Assembly: GCF_000373585.1 (NCBI RefSeq)
Contig: NZ_KB891940.1
Span: 1-64,000, forward strand
Direction: 5' to 3'
DNA length: 64,000 bases
From: Streptomyces sp. MspMP-M5
Lineage (GTDB): Bacteria > Actinomycetota > Actinomycetes > Streptomycetales > Streptomycetaceae
Positions 1 through 8,742 of the stretch are shown here, piece after piece; positions within the stretch are counted from its first letter, which is position 1, and the number at the start of each line of letters is the position of its first letter. The notes under the pieces were generated by a model. That model saw only the letters and a list, made by a program, of their open reading frames with translations, had not been told where the DNA came from and did no database searches. A program made the position numbers and the translations under genes.

Positions 1-1
1 C

Positions 2-214
2 GCGCCGGAGCTGCCCGAGCACCCGGACTACCCGCGCATCCTCGCCGCCTTCAACGAGTCGACCGGCCCCCTGCGGGCCAAGGACGTCTGCCAGGCCCTC
101 GACCACGCACTGCTGCCGAAGAACATCGAAGGCACCCGGGCCAAGCTGAAGCGCCTGGTCAAACTCGGCATCCTCACCGAAGCCGACACCGGCTGCTTTG
201 CCCGGCAGCAGTAG
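2..214 (+). CDS. C-terminal fragment of an unknown protein, winged-helix-like
   Basis: The reading frame is open from the left edge to TAG at 212-214, giving about 70 residues; the start lies outside the window. The visible part reads like a small winged-helix or helix-turn-helix module: a helix (PDYPRILAAFNES), then PLRAKDVCQALDHALLPKNI, then a Lys/Arg-rich helix (EGTRAKLKRLVKLGILTE) and a short tail ending FARQQ. That order suits a domain found at the end of regulators or of proteins linked to mobile elements, but I do not recognise the family and assign no function. It shares this accessory-looking region with the repeat protein downstream. Confidence 0.6.
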   Translation, partial: APELPEHPDYPRILAAFNESTGPLRAKDVCQALDHALLPKNIEGTRAKLKRLVKLGILTEADTGCFARQQ

Positions 215-743
215 CCCGCACCGTGGCCAGCACCCCTGCCCCAAGCCTCACTTCGAAACGGACATCAACTCGCGAACCGCCCACTCAGAGGTCGGTGGAG
301 TGGGTTTGGCCAGTGGCCTGCCCGGTCTTCAGGGGGCCGTACGCTAGTTGGCAACTCGGGCAGGCTTTGGACCTGCCCGCGATATGCAAGATCCAGATCA
401 TCATGACTGCCACGCTACGGCGGGTGTGTCCGCCGCCGACCGATCTGGGTTCAATCCGATGGGTCGTGTGAAGGCCCCAGGATTCACCTCGTTCCGGCCG
501 GTGTGAGGCTCGTGGTGCCAGAAGGCTGCACCCCAGAACGGTGTTACAGAAACGTGCCGTCATCACGAGCCACGCCCGTTCTGCATACGTTTCGCCGGTT
601 CATGGCAGGCGCATCGTGCGCCCTGGTTCGCGCTCTGTCTGCTCATGACCCCTGGTGTCACTCTGGCGTCGACTTGGGCAGGTAGCCAGACGTACGACCG
701 CTACTGGGCGGTTGTCCCCTGCCTGGGATGAGGGGCAGGCACC
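215..743. other. 530-bp stretch without a convincing gene
   Basis: Several short open frames cross here on both strands, but none has a good ribosome binding site, Streptomyces-like codon bias or a recognisable motif. The only structure noticed is a perfect 8-bp inverted repeat at 357-379 (CGGGCAGG, 7-nt loop, CCTGCCCG). It could be a weak hairpin terminator, but it lies well past the end of the upstream frame. Promoter elements for the secreted repeat protein at 744 presumably lie here; none is obvious. Confidence 0.4.
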
Positions 744-2564
744 GTGTCGGAACAGGTCAGAAACGTTACCGGAACGCCTTACAGGCAACTTGTCACTCAA
801 GGGCGGGAACTGATCGCGCAGTTCACGAGGGCCCGGTGCGCATGTATATCGAAAGGCGTATGCCGGGCAGTGGCCAGGCCAGGTGACCGGCGCCAGGCGC
901 TGGAGCTGTCTGGCCAGGGCTTCAGGTCCGGGCCAGGCCGCGTCGGGAGGCCGCAAGCAGGGCGGCGGTGCGTGGCAGCCATGGCGGTCGGGGTACTGGC
1001 AGGTGGCTTTGTGCTGGTTCCCGCCTCACCGGCCTGGGCCGCGAGCAGTAGCTGCACGGTGAACGGCGTGCTGGTCACGGGGACCACCATCAACGGCACG
1101 CCTGGCAATGACGTCATCACCTGCCGGGCCGGGGTCGGCGGAGAGACCGCGGTCAACGCCGGGACAACGGTCAATGGCCTGGGCGGTGATGACACCATCA
1201 CCGTCATCGGGCAGAACGGCGCGGCCGGAGCCAACGGCGGGACGGGCAACGCCGGGACCATCAACGGCGGGGACGGAAATGACGCCATCGTGGTGACTGG
1301 CGGGATCGGCGGCGCCAACCCCGGCGGTCCCAGTGGACTGGCCGGCAAGGGCGGTGTCGGCAACAGCGGCACCATCTCCGGCGGGGGCGGTGACGACAAG
1401 GTCATCTCCACCGGCGGTGTGGGCGGCGGTGGCGGGACCAGCGGCGGCAGTCCTGGCGGTGGCGGCACGGGCAACAGCGGCACCATCACCGACGGCACTG
1501 GGACAAACACCCTTACCGCCATCGGTGGCGCAGGCGGAGTCTCTACCACCACCGGCGGGATCGGTGGGATCGGCAACAGCGGGACCGTCAGCGGCGGCAC
1601 GGGCATTGACACCATCACCACAGACGGCGGAGCCGGGGGCGCCACCACCAGCCCTACCGTTGCGAGCGGCGGCAGCGGCGGGCTCGGCAACGGCGGCACC
1701 GTCCACGGAAACGCCGGCAACGACATCATCAAGGTGAACGGTGGTGACGCCAGCTCTCCCTTCGCCAGCAGCGGTGCGGGCGGTGTCGGTGGGCGGGCCA
1801 ACGCCGGTTCCATCTTCGGTGACGCTGACAACAACACCATCACGGTGTTGGGCGGCGATGGCGGCAATTCCACCGTCTCCGGAGGGGCCGGCGGGGACGG
1901 CAATGACGCCGGCCAGATCACCGCCGGAGCCGGCATCGACACCATCACCGTCGGGGGAGGCAATGGTGGTGGCGCCGCCGGCGGGGGCGCTGGAGGGGTC
2001 GGCAACACACCAAACGGCACGATCAACAGTGGTAACGGTGCCGACACCATCAAGGTCAGTGGAGGAAACGGCGGTCAGGCGACGAACGGAGGCGGTGGCG
2101 GCGGGGACGCCAACAAGGGCTCCATCACCGGCGACGGCAACGCCGATCTCCTCATTGCGGTGACCGGCGGCAAGGGTGGCGACAGCCGCAGTCGGGTCCT
2201 GGGCGGCTTTGGCGGCGACGCCAACGCCGGCACCACCAGCGTCGCCGCCATGATCAACGGCGGCCGAGGAAACGACCAGATCACCACCACCGGCGGAGCT
2301 GGGGGAACCAGCGCTAACGGCAGCGTCGCGGGCGGCGGCAGCGGCAACGGCGACAGGCTCCAAGGGGAATCCGGCGTCATCAGCGGTGGGCCCGGCGACG
2401 ACAAGATCAGCGTCAACGGCGGTCCCGGCCATGACGCGAACCGCGGTCACGGCAACGACACCAACGGCACCATCGACGGCGGCACCGGCGGCGAAACCCT
2501 TGGTGACACCTGCACGACCACCCCCGACAACCACGGCACCATCATCAACTGTGAACTGCCCTAA
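744..2564 (+). CDS. Secreted Gly/Asp-rich repeat protein (RTX-like beta-roll candidate)
   Basis: From GTG 744 the protein has about 606 residues. A signal peptide lies late, around residues 70-98: a basic patch (RPQAGRR), a hydrophobic stretch (MAVGVLAGGFVLVP) and an AWA^A-type cleavage site. The mature part is a tandem array of units of about 35-45 residues, each with a GGxGNDxI / GGGGDDKV core followed by glycine-rich filler and often GNSGTI. GGxGxDx cores resemble half of the RTX calcium-binding nonapeptide, and the overall look recalls PE-PGRS glycine repeats. Cysteines occur only near the ends (SSSC, ITC, GDTC, NCEL), suggesting disulphide caps. No sortase motif or enzymatic domain is seen. 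The start is uncertain: GAGGGG about 8 nt before GTG 744 supports it, but the n-region would be unusually long, so a start nearer 900-970 is possible. Role inferred: extracellular structural or calcium-binding protein. Confidence 0.6.
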   Translation: MSEQVRNVTGTPYRQLVTQGRELIAQFTRARCACISKGVCRAVARPGDRRQALELSGQGFRSGPGRVGRPQAGRRCVAAMAVGVLAGGFVLVPASPAWAASSSCTVNGVLVTGTTINGTPGNDVITCRAGVGGETAVNAGTTVNGLGGDDTITVIGQNGAAGANGGTGNAGTINGGDGNDAIVVTGGIGGANPGGPSGLAGKGGVGNSGTISGGGGDDKVISTGGVGGGGGTSGGSPGGGGTGNSGTITDGTGTNTLTAIGGAGGVSTTTGGIGGIGNSGTVSGGTGIDTITTDGGAGGATTSPTVASGGSGGLGNGGTVHGNAGNDIIKVNGGDASSPFASSGAGGVGGRANAGSIFGDADNNTITVLGGDGGNSTVSGGAGGDGNDAGQITAGAGIDTITVGGGNGGGAAGGGAGGVGNTPNGTINSGNGADTIKVSGGNGGQATNGGGGGGDANKGSITGDGNADLLIAVTGGKGGDSRSRVLGGFGGDANAGTTSVAAMINGGRGNDQITTTGGAGGTSANGSVAGGGSGNGDRLQGESGVISGGPGDDKISVNGGPGHDANRGHGNDTNGTIDGGTGGETLGDTCTTTPDNHGTIINCELP

Positions 2565-2672
2565 CCTCAAAGTCAGATACACGTCCTGATCTGCGTGCCA
2601 GATCCGTGCCCGGCAGGGCGGCAAAACGCGGTCAAGTTCGGTCGGCCACGGATGCACCGCGATCAAAGAAGA

Positions 2673-2713
2673 AAACGACCCCCGACCGGGAAATCCCTGG
2701 TCAGGGGCCGTTT
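2673..2713 (-). terminator. Hairpin terminator downstream of tRNA-Ser
   Basis: A long, nearly perfect inverted repeat spans 2673-2713 with a short A/T loop near 2691-2694. Read on the minus strand it ends in a T-rich tail (GTTTTCTTCTTTG), as expected for an intrinsic terminator placed just after the tRNA-Ser gene. Confidence 0.75.
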
Positions 2714-2728
2714 CGCTGTGCTGAGCTG

Positions 2729-2815
2729 CGGAGGCTGTGGGATTTGAACCCACGGTGGCGTTGCCGCCACGACAGTTTTCAAGACTGTTCCCTTAGGCCG
2801 CTCGGGCAAGCCTCC
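2729..2815 (-). tRNA. tRNA-Ser(UGA)
   Basis: The minus strand folds as a class II tRNA of 87 nt. The acceptor stem pairs GGAGGCT (2815-2809) with AGCCTCC (2736-2730), with discriminator G at 2729. The anticodon arm is ACAGT-CTTGAAA-ACTGT with anticodon TGA (complement of 2779-2781). The long variable arm (GTGGCGGCAACGCCAC) is typical of serine tRNAs, and the T arm carries GTTCAAATC. CCA is not encoded, as is usual in Streptomyces. It lies 43 bp downstream of htrA on the same strand. Confidence 0.95.
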
Positions 2816-2858
2816 CCGCGGCGCCGGAGTGCGGTGCCGCGGGGATCAGATTAGCGCG

Positions 2859-4379
2859 TCACTTGTCGCCCGTGCGCTGCCCCAGGGTGACCTGGGTGGT
2901 GTGCTCCTTGCCACCGCGCTTGTAGGTGAGCGTGATGTGGTCGCCGGGCTTGTGCTGCCAGATCTCGCTGATGAGGGTCGGGCCGCTGTCGATCACCGTG
3001 CTGTCGAGCTTGGTGATGGTGTCGCCGGGCTTCAGGCCCGCCTTGGCGGCCGGGCCGCCCGGGGTGACCGCGTCGGAGCCGTTGTTGCCGGTCTGGGCGA
3101 TGGTCGCGCCGTCGCCGCTCTCCCGCATGCCGACCTGGACGCCTATCTGCGGATAGACCGGCTGGCCCGTCTTGATCAGGTCCTGCGCCACCCGCTTCGC
3201 CTGGTCGATGGGGATCGCGAAGCCCAGGCCGATGCTGCCGGACTGGCCGGATTCGCCGCCCATCCCGCCGCCGTTGCCGGCCGACTGGATCGCGGAGTTG
3301 ATGCCGATGACGTTGCCGCCGGCGTCCAGCAGCGGGCCGCCGGAGTTGCCGGGGTTTATCGACGCGTCCGTCTGCAGGGCGCTCATGTACGAGGCGCTGC
3401 TGCCGCCGCCGTCGCTGGAGGCCACCGGGCGGTCCTTGGCGCTGATGATGCCGGTCGTGACCGTGCCGGACAGGCCGAAGGGCGCGCCGATGGCGATCGT
3501 GGCGTCGCCGACCTGGACGTTGGCGGACTTGCCGAGCGGGAGCGGGTTGAGCGTGGCGCCGGCGGCGTTCTTGAGCTTGATGACGGCGACGTCGTAGCCC
3601 TGGGCGTGGCCGATGACCTCGGCGTCGTACTTCTTGCCGTTGGAGAACGTCGCGGTGAGCCGGCCGCCGTCGGCCGCGCTGGCGACGACGTGGTTGTTGG
3701 TGAGGATGTGGCCCTGCTTGTCGTAGACGAAGCCGGTGCCGGTGCCGCCGTCGCCCGACGCGCCCTGGGCCTCGATCGTGACGACGCTGGGCAGCGCGCG
3801 CTGCGCTATCCCGGAGACGGAGGTGGGCTTGCGGTTCAGCGCACCGGGGTCGCCGGAGGCGGAGACCGTCGTGGAGGTGCTGTCGTTGCGGCCCGCGGCC
3901 CAGTAGCCGATACCGCCGCCGACGCCGCCCGCGATCAGAGCGGCGACCAGCACCGCGGCGATCAGGCCGCCGTTGCGCTTCTGGGGGGCGGGGTGGTGGC
4001 CGGGCGCGGCCCACGGGTCGCCGCCGGCGCCGGGCGGGGGAGCGCCCCAGCCGCCGGCCGCAGCGTGCCCGGGCGCACCATGTCCGGCCGCGGCATACGG
4101 GGCGGCGGGGGCGGCGGGCTGCTCCGGGTGCGCGGCCGGAGTCGGGGGGAGCGGCTGCGTGCGGTCATGGGCGGCCGGGCCGGGGTCGCCGGGGGCCGCG
4201 GCCTGCGGGGCGTAGTCCGGCGGCGGGGGCGCCGCGGGCGGCACGGCCGGGGCGGCCGGGGCGGCCGGGGTGTTCTGAGGTCGGTCGCCGGAGGCGGGCG
4301 CGGGGGCGCTGTCCGGCTGCGGTCCGGTCGGCGGCTCGGCCTCCGACGGGACTCCGGCTCCCTCGTTCTCGGTGCTCAC
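2859..4379 (-). CDS. htrA: HtrA/DegP-type membrane serine protease with PDZ domain
   Basis: This 506-residue envelope protease probably degrades or refolds misfolded secreted proteins. Residues 1-135 are a Pro/Ala-rich cytoplasmic tail, a single membrane helix follows at about 138-160, and the rest faces outward. The trypsin-like domain has the full catalytic triad: His230 (LTNNHVV), Asp263 (YDVAVIKL) and Ser346 (NPGNSGGPL). A PDZ domain covers about 400-500 (GGPAAKAGLKPGDTI). The start is GTG 4379, preceded on the minus strand by GAGGAGAG at good spacing. In streptomycetes such proteases are controlled by the CssRS two-component system; I see no operator I can name. It is followed by tRNA-Ser and is divergent from the GDPD gene. 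Confidence 0.93.
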   Translation of the reverse strand: MSTENEGAGVPSEAEPPTGPQPDSAPAPASGDRPQNTPAAPAAPAVPPAAPPPPDYAPQAAAPGDPGPAAHDRTQPLPPTPAAHPEQPAAPAAPYAAAGHGAPGHAAAGGWGAPPPGAGGDPWAAPGHHPAPQKRNGGLIAAVLVAALIAGGVGGGIGYWAAGRNDSTSTTVSASGDPGALNRKPTSVSGIAQRALPSVVTIEAQGASGDGGTGTGFVYDKQGHILTNNHVVASAADGGRLTATFSNGKKYDAEVIGHAQGYDVAVIKLKNAAGATLNPLPLGKSANVQVGDATIAIGAPFGLSGTVTTGIISAKDRPVASSDGGGSSASYMSALQTDASINPGNSGGPLLDAGGNVIGINSAIQSAGNGGGMGGESGQSGSIGLGFAIPIDQAKRVAQDLIKTGQPVYPQIGVQVGMRESGDGATIAQTGNNGSDAVTPGGPAAKAGLKPGDTITKLDSTVIDSGPTLISEIWQHKPGDHITLTYKRGGKEHTTQVTLGQRTGDK

Positions 4380-4837
4380 AGCTCTCTCCTCAGTCAGCGT
4401 GCTTCACGGCGGTGCCGGTCCGGGGACCGGGCCCCGGCATTCCGGCGTCCGGGTTTCCGCGGTACTCCAGCATCCGCGATCCCGCCGCTCGGGGCGAGTC
4501 CCGGCCGTCCCGTCGGTCCTCCGGCGGCCCGCTCAGGGGACCGGTCACGGTGCGCCGCGCCCGGCCCGGACCCCTCCACCCAGCCTCCCAAGCCTCCCCC
4601 ATGGCCCGTCAGAGCACCGTAAGCCGAACCTGTGACTTATTCGCCGCACTACGGGACGTACCGGATTAAAACGGTTCTGCCCCTCCCTCTACGTCATACG
4701 CGGCATGCACGATATGCACGGTGTGTGGGGCGATCGGGCGACATGGCGACGGGGTGCGCACGGGTGCCGGTGCGGGGGCCGGGGCGGTAGATCTTCCCGC
4801 AGGGCGGGCCGCCGGTGACGGATGACACGATGACGCG
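4380..4837. other. Divergent intergenic region htrA / GDPD
   Basis: About 460 bp with no convincing coding frame. It is C/G-rich near htrA and more AT-rich around 4620-4720. It must hold the promoters of both flanking genes, but I cannot assign a clear -35/-10 pair. No repeat of note was seen. Confidence 0.4.
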
Positions 4838-5746
4838 GTGACCTCTCCACGCCCTACCGAGGACGCCCGTCCGGGCCGGCCCGCCATCGTGGCCCACCGG
4901 GGCGCGTCCGAAGACGCGCCGGAACACACCCTGGCCGCCTACCGGCAGGCGATCGAGGACGGCGCGGACGCCCTGGAGTGCGATGTCCGCATGACCGCCG
5001 ACGGGCATCTGGTCTGCGTCCACGACCGGCGGGTGAACCGCACGTCCAACGGGCGCGGCGCAGTCTCGGCACTGGAGCTGGCCGACCTCGCGGCGCTGGA
5101 CTTCGGGTCCTGGAAGGACGTCCTGGCGGAGCGGGGCGTGCTGGCGGACGCGGCGCGGGCCGGCGGCCGGCCGGTGGACGCGGGCGAGGAACCGGACCGG
5201 CAGCACGAGAACGCCGAGCGGACGTCCGTACTGACCCTGGAGCGGCTGCTGGAGCTGGTCGCGGACGCGGACCGGCGGGTCGAGCTGGCCATCGAGACCA
5301 AGCACCCCACGCGCTGGGCCGGGCAGGTCGAGCAGCGCCTGGTCGAGCTCCTCGCCCGCTTCGGCCACACGAAACCGGCCACCCGCGACTGGACGCCACC
5401 GGTCCGCGTGATGAGCTTCTCCGCGCGCTCCCTGCACCGCGTACGCGCCGCCGCGCCGGACATCCCCGGTGTCTATCTGATGCAGTTCCTCACCCCCCGC
5501 CACCGGGACGGCCGGCTGCCGCCCGGCGTGCGCATCGCCGGCCCCGGCGTGCGGATCCTCCGCGCGCACCCGGAGTACGTCGCCAGGGCGCACCGGGCGG
5601 GCCACCGGGTCCACGTCTGGACCGTCAACGACCCGGCGGACGTGGAGATGTGCCGCGCACTGGGCGTCGACGCGATCATCACCAACCGCCCCAAACAGGT
5701 ACGCCGCCAACTCGGCGCCGGCGACGGCCCGTCGGGCACTCCCTAG
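4838..5746 (+). CDS. Glycerophosphodiester phosphodiesterase
   Basis: This 302-residue GDPD-family enzyme hydrolyses glycerophosphodiesters to glycerol-3-phosphate plus an alcohol. The TIM-barrel signature is complete: HRG (His20-Arg21), Glu47 and Asp49 in ALECDVRMT, and His62 in CVHD. The C-terminal barrel strands VHVWTVND and GVDAIITNRP are typical. A charged, low-complexity insertion (about residues 103-130, REN/DAGEEPDRQHENAER type) follows the catalytic half. There is no signal peptide, so it is probably cytoplasmic (UgpQ-like). The start is GTG 4838; there is no strong ribosome binding site. It is divergent from htrA. Confidence 0.92.
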   Translation: MTSPRPTEDARPGRPAIVAHRGASEDAPEHTLAAYRQAIEDGADALECDVRMTADGHLVCVHDRRVNRTSNGRGAVSALELADLAALDFGSWKDVLAERGVLADAARAGGRPVDAGEEPDRQHENAERTSVLTLERLLELVADADRRVELAIETKHPTRWAGQVEQRLVELLARFGHTKPATRDWTPPVRVMSFSARSLHRVRAAAPDIPGVYLMQFLTPRHRDGRLPPGVRIAGPGVRILRAHPEYVARAHRAGHRVHVWTVNDPADVEMCRALGVDAIITNRPKQVRRQLGAGDGPSGTP

Positions 5747-5884
5747 CCCCTTACGGGGTGTGCCCCGGCGCATTCGGTCCGTAGGCGGCCGTGTCGAGTG
5801 CGTCACTGCGTGCCGGTTGGCCGGTTTCCGGTCCAGTCCATTGGGGCATCCATCCCCTGGCGTGGGGCAAAGGAGGTCTCGGGG

Positions 5885-6571
5885 GTGGCGTTGGTGGTGG
5901 CACAAGAGGTGCCGACGTCGTCGATCATGGCCGTACCCCATGGTCCAGCGGGTGTGGGCATGGCCAGGCGACGCATGCGAGAAGAGCTGTCGGCAAGGGG
6001 AGTTCAGGACACAGTCGTCGACGACGCGATCCTGGTCCTTTCGGAACTACTGAGCAACGCGTGTCGCCATGCGCGTCCGGTACACGAGGACCGCACACCG
6101 GATCCCGACGGCACGTCGGACGACCCCGTCGGCTCCGTCCGCGCCTCCTGGCGCATCGACGGCCAGGGGCGGCTGACCATCGCGGTCACCGACGGCGGCG
6201 GTCCGACCCGCCCGATTCCGGCCACCCCGTCCATCACCGCCCGCGGCGGCCGCGGGCTGGCCATCATCCGCTCGCTCGCCAAGGACTGGGGCGTCCGCGA
6301 CAGCGCCCTCGGCGAGGTGACGGTCTGGGCCGCACTCTCCCTTCAAGGCGCTTTCGCTACGCGCGTGGATCTGACCGCCGACCTGGCGGCCGGTCTGACG
6401 ACGGAGCTGTCGTCCGACCTCACATCCGAGTTGGCGACCGACCGCACGCCCGAGCTGACCGGGCTCCCGCTCTCCCTGCGGAAGACCCGCACCGGCGGCC
6501 CGGTCCGCCCGCACCGGAACGGCCGCGGCCCGGCGGGCCTGACCTTCGCCGAGCTCGACGAACTGCCGTAG
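5885..6571 (+). CDS. RsbW/HATPase_c_2-like ATP-binding regulatory protein
   Basis: This is a 228-residue protein with a GHKL ATPase fold. It has an N-box (LSELLSNACRHA, about residues 55-66), a G1-like segment (VTDGGGPTRP) and a G2-like GGRGLAII. Such small kinases act as anti-sigma factors or switch kinases that phosphorylate anti-anti-sigma partners; the partner here is unknown. GTG 5885 was chosen because AAAGGAGGT lies 7 nt upstream (5869-5877). A C-terminal extension of about 70 residues is rich in repeated TxELxxDLT segments and has no recognised domain. It stands alone between the GDPD and DUF5926 genes. Confidence 0.85.
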   Translation: MALVVAQEVPTSSIMAVPHGPAGVGMARRRMREELSARGVQDTVVDDAILVLSELLSNACRHARPVHEDRTPDPDGTSDDPVGSVRASWRIDGQGRLTIAVTDGGGPTRPIPATPSITARGGRGLAIIRSLAKDWGVRDSALGEVTVWAALSLQGAFATRVDLTADLAAGLTTELSSDLTSELATDRTPELTGLPLSLRKTRTGGPVRPHRNGRGPAGLTFAELDELP

Positions 6572-6732
6572 CAGGCAGCACCCGGCGCCCGCGACGCGCC
6601 TGCCCGGAGCGCCCACCCCGGCGTACTCACGGCGCTTACGGCGCTGTTGGTGGGGCCCCGGGCGCAGGTCTCCTCTAGGCTCGCGCCGGAACGCGTCCGT
6701 ACGACCAGGAACCACCAGGAGACACCGTCGCC

Positions 6733-7725
6733 ATGGCCAAGAAGCGCCGTCCCCAGCCCCGGGCCGCAGCAGTACAGATCAAGGACGGCGCCCGTGGCGC
6801 AGCCACCGAGGGTTCCTACCCGGTGGTCGGCGCCCGCGAGCCCTGCCCGTGCGGTTCCGGCCGCCGCTACAAGGCGTGCCACGGCCGGCAGGCGGCGCAC
6901 GCCGTCACCGAGCTGGTGCGGCGCCCCTTCGAGGGGCTGTCCGGCGAGTGCGACTGGGTGGCGCTGCGCGAGCTGGTGCCCGCCGCCACCGCGCCGCTGA
7001 CGCTCAAGGGCGGCCTGCCCGAGGGCGTCCCGTCGGTGACGCTGGCGACCGTGCTCCCGATGGCCTGGCCCGCGCTGCGCCGCGACAACGGCGCGGTGCT
7101 GCTCGGCCTGCAGAACGACACCCCCTCCGGCGACATCAGCCGGGACCTCGCCGACACCCTCCAGCGGGCGCTGGCCACCGAGCCCGGCCACCCGGTCGCG
7201 GCCGGCCGGGCCCCCCTCGACGGCCCGCGGCTGCAGGACCTGCTGGATCCGGACGCACCTTTTGAGCCGACCGTCCACACCGGCTTCGAGTTCTGGGTGG
7301 AGAACGCCGAGAACGCCACCGCCGAGGTCGCCGCCTCCCTGGAGCGGGCCAACGCCGCGGCCATCCCGACCGCCCGGATTCCCGGCCTGGAGGGCGCGTA
7401 CTGGTGCGAGGCCCCGGAGAAGAACCACCTGCGCTGGGTCACCGCGCTCCCCGAGGAGCAGCTGCTCGACGCGCTCGCCCGGCTGCACGCCGCCGGCACC
7501 TCCTCGCTGGGCGAAGGGACCCGGCTGGTGGGCTCCTTCCGGGCGCACGGCCTGGTCGTCCCGGTGTGGGACCTGCCGTCCTCGATGGGCGCCGACGAGG
7601 TCGCCGGCCCGGCCGCCGCCTTCCAGGAGCGGCTGGCCAAGGCGCTCGCCACGGACACCCCGCTGACCGCCGAGGAGCGCCGGGCCCGCGGCGGTCTCAC
7701 CAACCGTCAGGTGACCCTGAGCTGA
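6733..7725 (+). CDS. DUF5926 family protein with SEC-C motif
   Basis: The 330-residue protein starts MAKKRRPQPR and carries a SEC-C zinc-binding motif at about residues 37-50 (PCPCGSGRRYKACHG). The rest matches the actinobacterial DUF5926 family, whose function is unknown. SEC-C motifs bind zinc and often mediate contacts with the translation or secretion machinery, but that role is only inferred. ATG 6733 lies about 9 nt after an AGGAG in a leader that begins near the possible -10 TAGGCT around 6676. There is no membrane segment. The next feature downstream is a promoter-hairpin unit. Confidence 0.88.
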   Translation: MAKKRRPQPRAAAVQIKDGARGAATEGSYPVVGAREPCPCGSGRRYKACHGRQAAHAVTELVRRPFEGLSGECDWVALRELVPAATAPLTLKGGLPEGVPSVTLATVLPMAWPALRRDNGAVLLGLQNDTPSGDISRDLADTLQRALATEPGHPVAAGRAPLDGPRLQDLLDPDAPFEPTVHTGFEFWVENAENATAEVAASLERANAAAIPTARIPGLEGAYWCEAPEKNHLRWVTALPEEQLLDALARLHAAGTSSLGEGTRLVGSFRAHGLVVPVWDLPSSMGADEVAGPAAAFQERLAKALATDTPLTAEERRARGGLTNRQVTLS

Positions 7726-7827
7726 CCCGCCGGACCGAGTCGATCTTGGACGTGACGCCCGTCACAGAGTCCGGCGCAACTCCGCGTACGCAACGCTGAA
7801 TCCGCGTCCGGAATTCCACGATCGAAT

Positions 7828-7855
7828 TTGCGAACCGCCGATCTCTTGTTACGGT
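7828..7855 (+). promoter_or_regulatory. Sigma70-like promoter without a downstream gene
   Basis: TTGCGA (7828-7833) and TACGGT (7850-7855) are separated by 16 bp, a good vegetative-type promoter. Transcription would start near 7862 and run at once into a strong hairpin; no plus-strand gene follows. Confidence 0.5.
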
Positions 7856-7862
7856 TCTAAAA

Positions 7863-7902
7863 GCCCGGTCGCTGGTGCATCCCCCGTCGCCAGCGACCGG
7901 GC
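7863..7902 (+). terminator. 13-bp-stem hairpin, terminator or small-RNA element
   Basis: Perfect inverted repeat: GCCCGGTCGCTGG (7863-7875), 14-nt loop, CCAGCGACCGGGC (7890-7902). It lies between two convergent genes and can serve as a bidirectional terminator. The promoter immediately upstream leaves open a short stable RNA. Confidence 0.65.
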
Positions 7903-7962
7903 GCTTCCATGTCCGGATGCCGCCGCCGGCACCGGCCCGCCCGCCCCGTCGCGGCCCGGCCC

Positions 7963-8529
7963 TCAGTGCCCCGAACTCCCGCCGTCCGGCGCCCAGTTGC
8001 CGCTGGAGCGCAGCAGCAGCCGCTCCCCCGCCGCATCCGAGAACTCCGCCACCGCGCCGTACGGCAGCCGCGCCCCGCGCAGCGTCGGGCCGCCCGGCGT
8101 CTCGCACACCCCCGGCGCCCCGCCCGCCGGTACGACGCAGTCCGCCTGGACGCTCCGGCCGTCCGGGCGCAGCAGCGTCAACGCGGCGCGCAGCGGGTCA
8201 CCCGAGGAGTTCCGGAAGAAGGTGCGCGCCCAGGTGCGGCCGCCCTCGGTGAGGACGCAGGTCTGGGCCGTGATCCGTTCCCGGGCGGTGAGTTCGGGGC
8301 CGCAGTGGGTGGTGCGGGCGGGGCCGGGGAGGAGCGGGAGGCCGAGGTCGGTGAGCGGGCCGGCGGCCGCGCGGGCGCCCGGGGAGCCGGTGGGTTCCGG
8401 GGCGCCGGGCGGCAGGAGGGAGTCCGCCGGACCCGCCGTCGCGGCGGCCAGGGGGACGGCGAGGGCGAGCACGGCGGTGCCGGCGAGCCCGGTCAGGCGG
8501 AGAATCCGCGCACGCTGCATGGGACCCAC
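7963..8529 (-). CDS. Secreted protein of unknown function
   Basis: The 188-residue protein begins MGPMQRARILRLTG with a hydrophobic core (TAVLALAVPLAAATA) and likely cleavage near residue 32, so it is probably exported. The mature part has four cysteines (HCGPEL, QTCVL, ADCVV, GVCET) that could form two disulphides. The segment TCVLTEGGRTWARTFFRNSSGDPL gives it a beta-rich look. No family was recognised. An internal Met (MQRARIL, 8520) is an alternative start. It lies between the prim-pol-like gene and DUF5926, convergent with the latter. Confidence 0.75.
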   Translation of the reverse strand: MGPMQRARILRLTGLAGTAVLALAVPLAAATAGPADSLLPPGAPEPTGSPGARAAAGPLTDLGLPLLPGPARTTHCGPELTARERITAQTCVLTEGGRTWARTFFRNSSGDPLRAALTLLRPDGRSVQADCVVPAGGAPGVCETPGGPTLRGARLPYGAVAEFSDAAGERLLLRSSGNWAPDGGSSGH

Positions 8530-8742
8530 TTGCGAGTGACGAGGTATGCGGGGGAGCTGAGAAATGCGAAGGATGTACCGTCCGCGGCATGGCGGGCGAT
8601 ATGTCGAACCTATCGGGCGGCACGGGTGGCACCCGGTGCCCGTACACGCGATTCCCGTAGGAACGGGGCAGCTCGCACCCTTACGGGTGAACCGGAGAGG
8701 TGCGTTTTCCGGCCACCCGTGGAACCTCCGCGGGGCGGCGGC

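Noticed and set aside
285..956. Short frames on both strands in the left accessory region
   Set aside because: No ribosome binding sites, motifs or codon bias; reported only as an uncoded stretch.
797..2753. Two long minus-strand frames opposite the repeat protein
   Set aside because: They are Pro/Val or Ala/Gly reflections of the Gly-Asp repeats; the plus strand has the signal peptide and GGxGND cores.
2829..4622. Long open frame (about 600 codons) antisense to htrA
   Set aside because: It mirrors htrA codon bias in the wrong frame, is full of Arg/Gly/Asp runs and has no motif; htrA itself is certain.
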